From Romboutsia weinsteinii (GTDB lineage: Bacteria; Bacillota; Clostridia; Peptostreptococcales; Peptostreptococcaceae), in contig NZ_NOJY02000020.1 of assembly GCF_002250835.2 (NCBI RefSeq), forward strand, positions 1 through 59,372: a stretch of 59,372 nt of DNA. The letters run 5' to 3'. The stretch's first letter is position 1. Every line of letters begins with the position of its first letter. Below, in pieces: positions 59,320 to 59,372 of this stretch. The position numbers and the translations under genes were made by a program. The notes below the pieces were generated by a model. It had not been told where the DNA came from and did not search any database. It saw nothing but the letters and a program-made list of their open reading frames with translations.

Positions 59320-59372
59320 TACTTTAGAATTACCTCCTTATAGAGCTCCTCAAATAGGTAGAGTGTTATATA
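59320..59372 (+). pseudogene. feoB: feoB continuation (3' part, runs off window)
   Basis: After the TT core the frame reads T-T-x completing Phe, then T-L-E-L-P-P-Y-R-A-P-Q-I-G-R-V-L-Y, the FeoB segment that follows the first Gate domain. It has no start codon or promoter of its own here and is separated from its 5' part by the element. Excision would restore P-S-T-F-T-L-E-L-P-P-Y-R without a change. Confidence 0.88.

Overview
The window is AT-rich, SD-driven, spore-former DNA with frequent TTG/GTG starts, intrinsic terminators and a tyrosine T-box. Gene content (YabG sporulation protease, a SPOCS/DUF3794-like protein, NfnAB, agrBDC, FeoAB under a DtxR-type regulator, an orphan microcompartment shell protein) points to a low-GC Firmicute of the class Clostridia, most likely Peptostreptococcaceae (Paraclostridium/Paeniclostridium/Clostridioides relatives). 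The species assignment is inference; no rRNA is present.

Positions 1-42404 are ordinary chromosome. 1-3546: anion-permease fragment, spore-coat-like SPOCS protein, YabG, DUF116 protein. 3805-9700: MATE exporter with a MarR-like palindrome, then an alpha-glucoside operon (GH13 glucosidase, PTS EIIBC, EEP phosphatase/nuclease-like protein) with operator-like palindromes exactly 160 bp apart. 9914-17005: zinc-protease-like lipoprotein, Tet(M)/TetP-like GTPase, NfnB/NfnA-type flavoprotein pair, VanW-like protein. 17257-26508: two acetyltransferases and a peptide-sensing/resistance module: a BceAB-type ABC transporter divergent from a BceRS-type two-component system, followed by a MacAB-like adaptor/ATPase/permease. 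26712-35688: secreted protein, nitroreductase, Fe-S protein, EamA exporter, polysaccharide deacetylase, DUF4870, lone BMC shell protein, T-box-controlled tyrS, GDPD/DUF2232 pair, ElaA-like acetyltransferase. 36074-38037: agrBDC with no agrA; AgrD has serine where cysteine is expected. 38075-40437: secreted helical protein, Amidase_2/SH3 endolysin-like enzyme, DtxR-family repressor divergent from feoAB.

Positions 42405-59319 form one complete 16,915-bp integrative element inserted in feoB. The feoB reading frame stops just after the left junction and its continuation (E-L-P-P-Y-R) resumes at the right junction at the extreme right of the window. A large serine integrase sits at the left end. 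Joining the element ends gives an attP with 14-bp imperfect inverted arms, each exactly 8 nt from a central TT; rejoining the host halves gives an in-frame FeoB. The element has a P27-type small terminase subunit, a BppU-type baseplate/tail-fibre protein and a second probable tail protein, but no recognisable large terminase, portal, capsid or tape measure. It also carries several HTH regulators, an HNH-like endonuclease, a phage-type SF2 helicase next to a hairpin-rich noncoding segment, three genes with HEPN/Abi-type R-x(4-6)-H motifs, and two structured noncoding regions near its right end.

My best reading is that this is a serine-integrase phage satellite (PICI-like in logic) carrying packaging redirection, its own receptor-binding/tail proteins and an anti-phage cargo, and that it switches off the Feo iron transporter while integrated. 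The boundaries are read directly from the sequence; the satellite lifestyle, defence role and RNA classes are inference.
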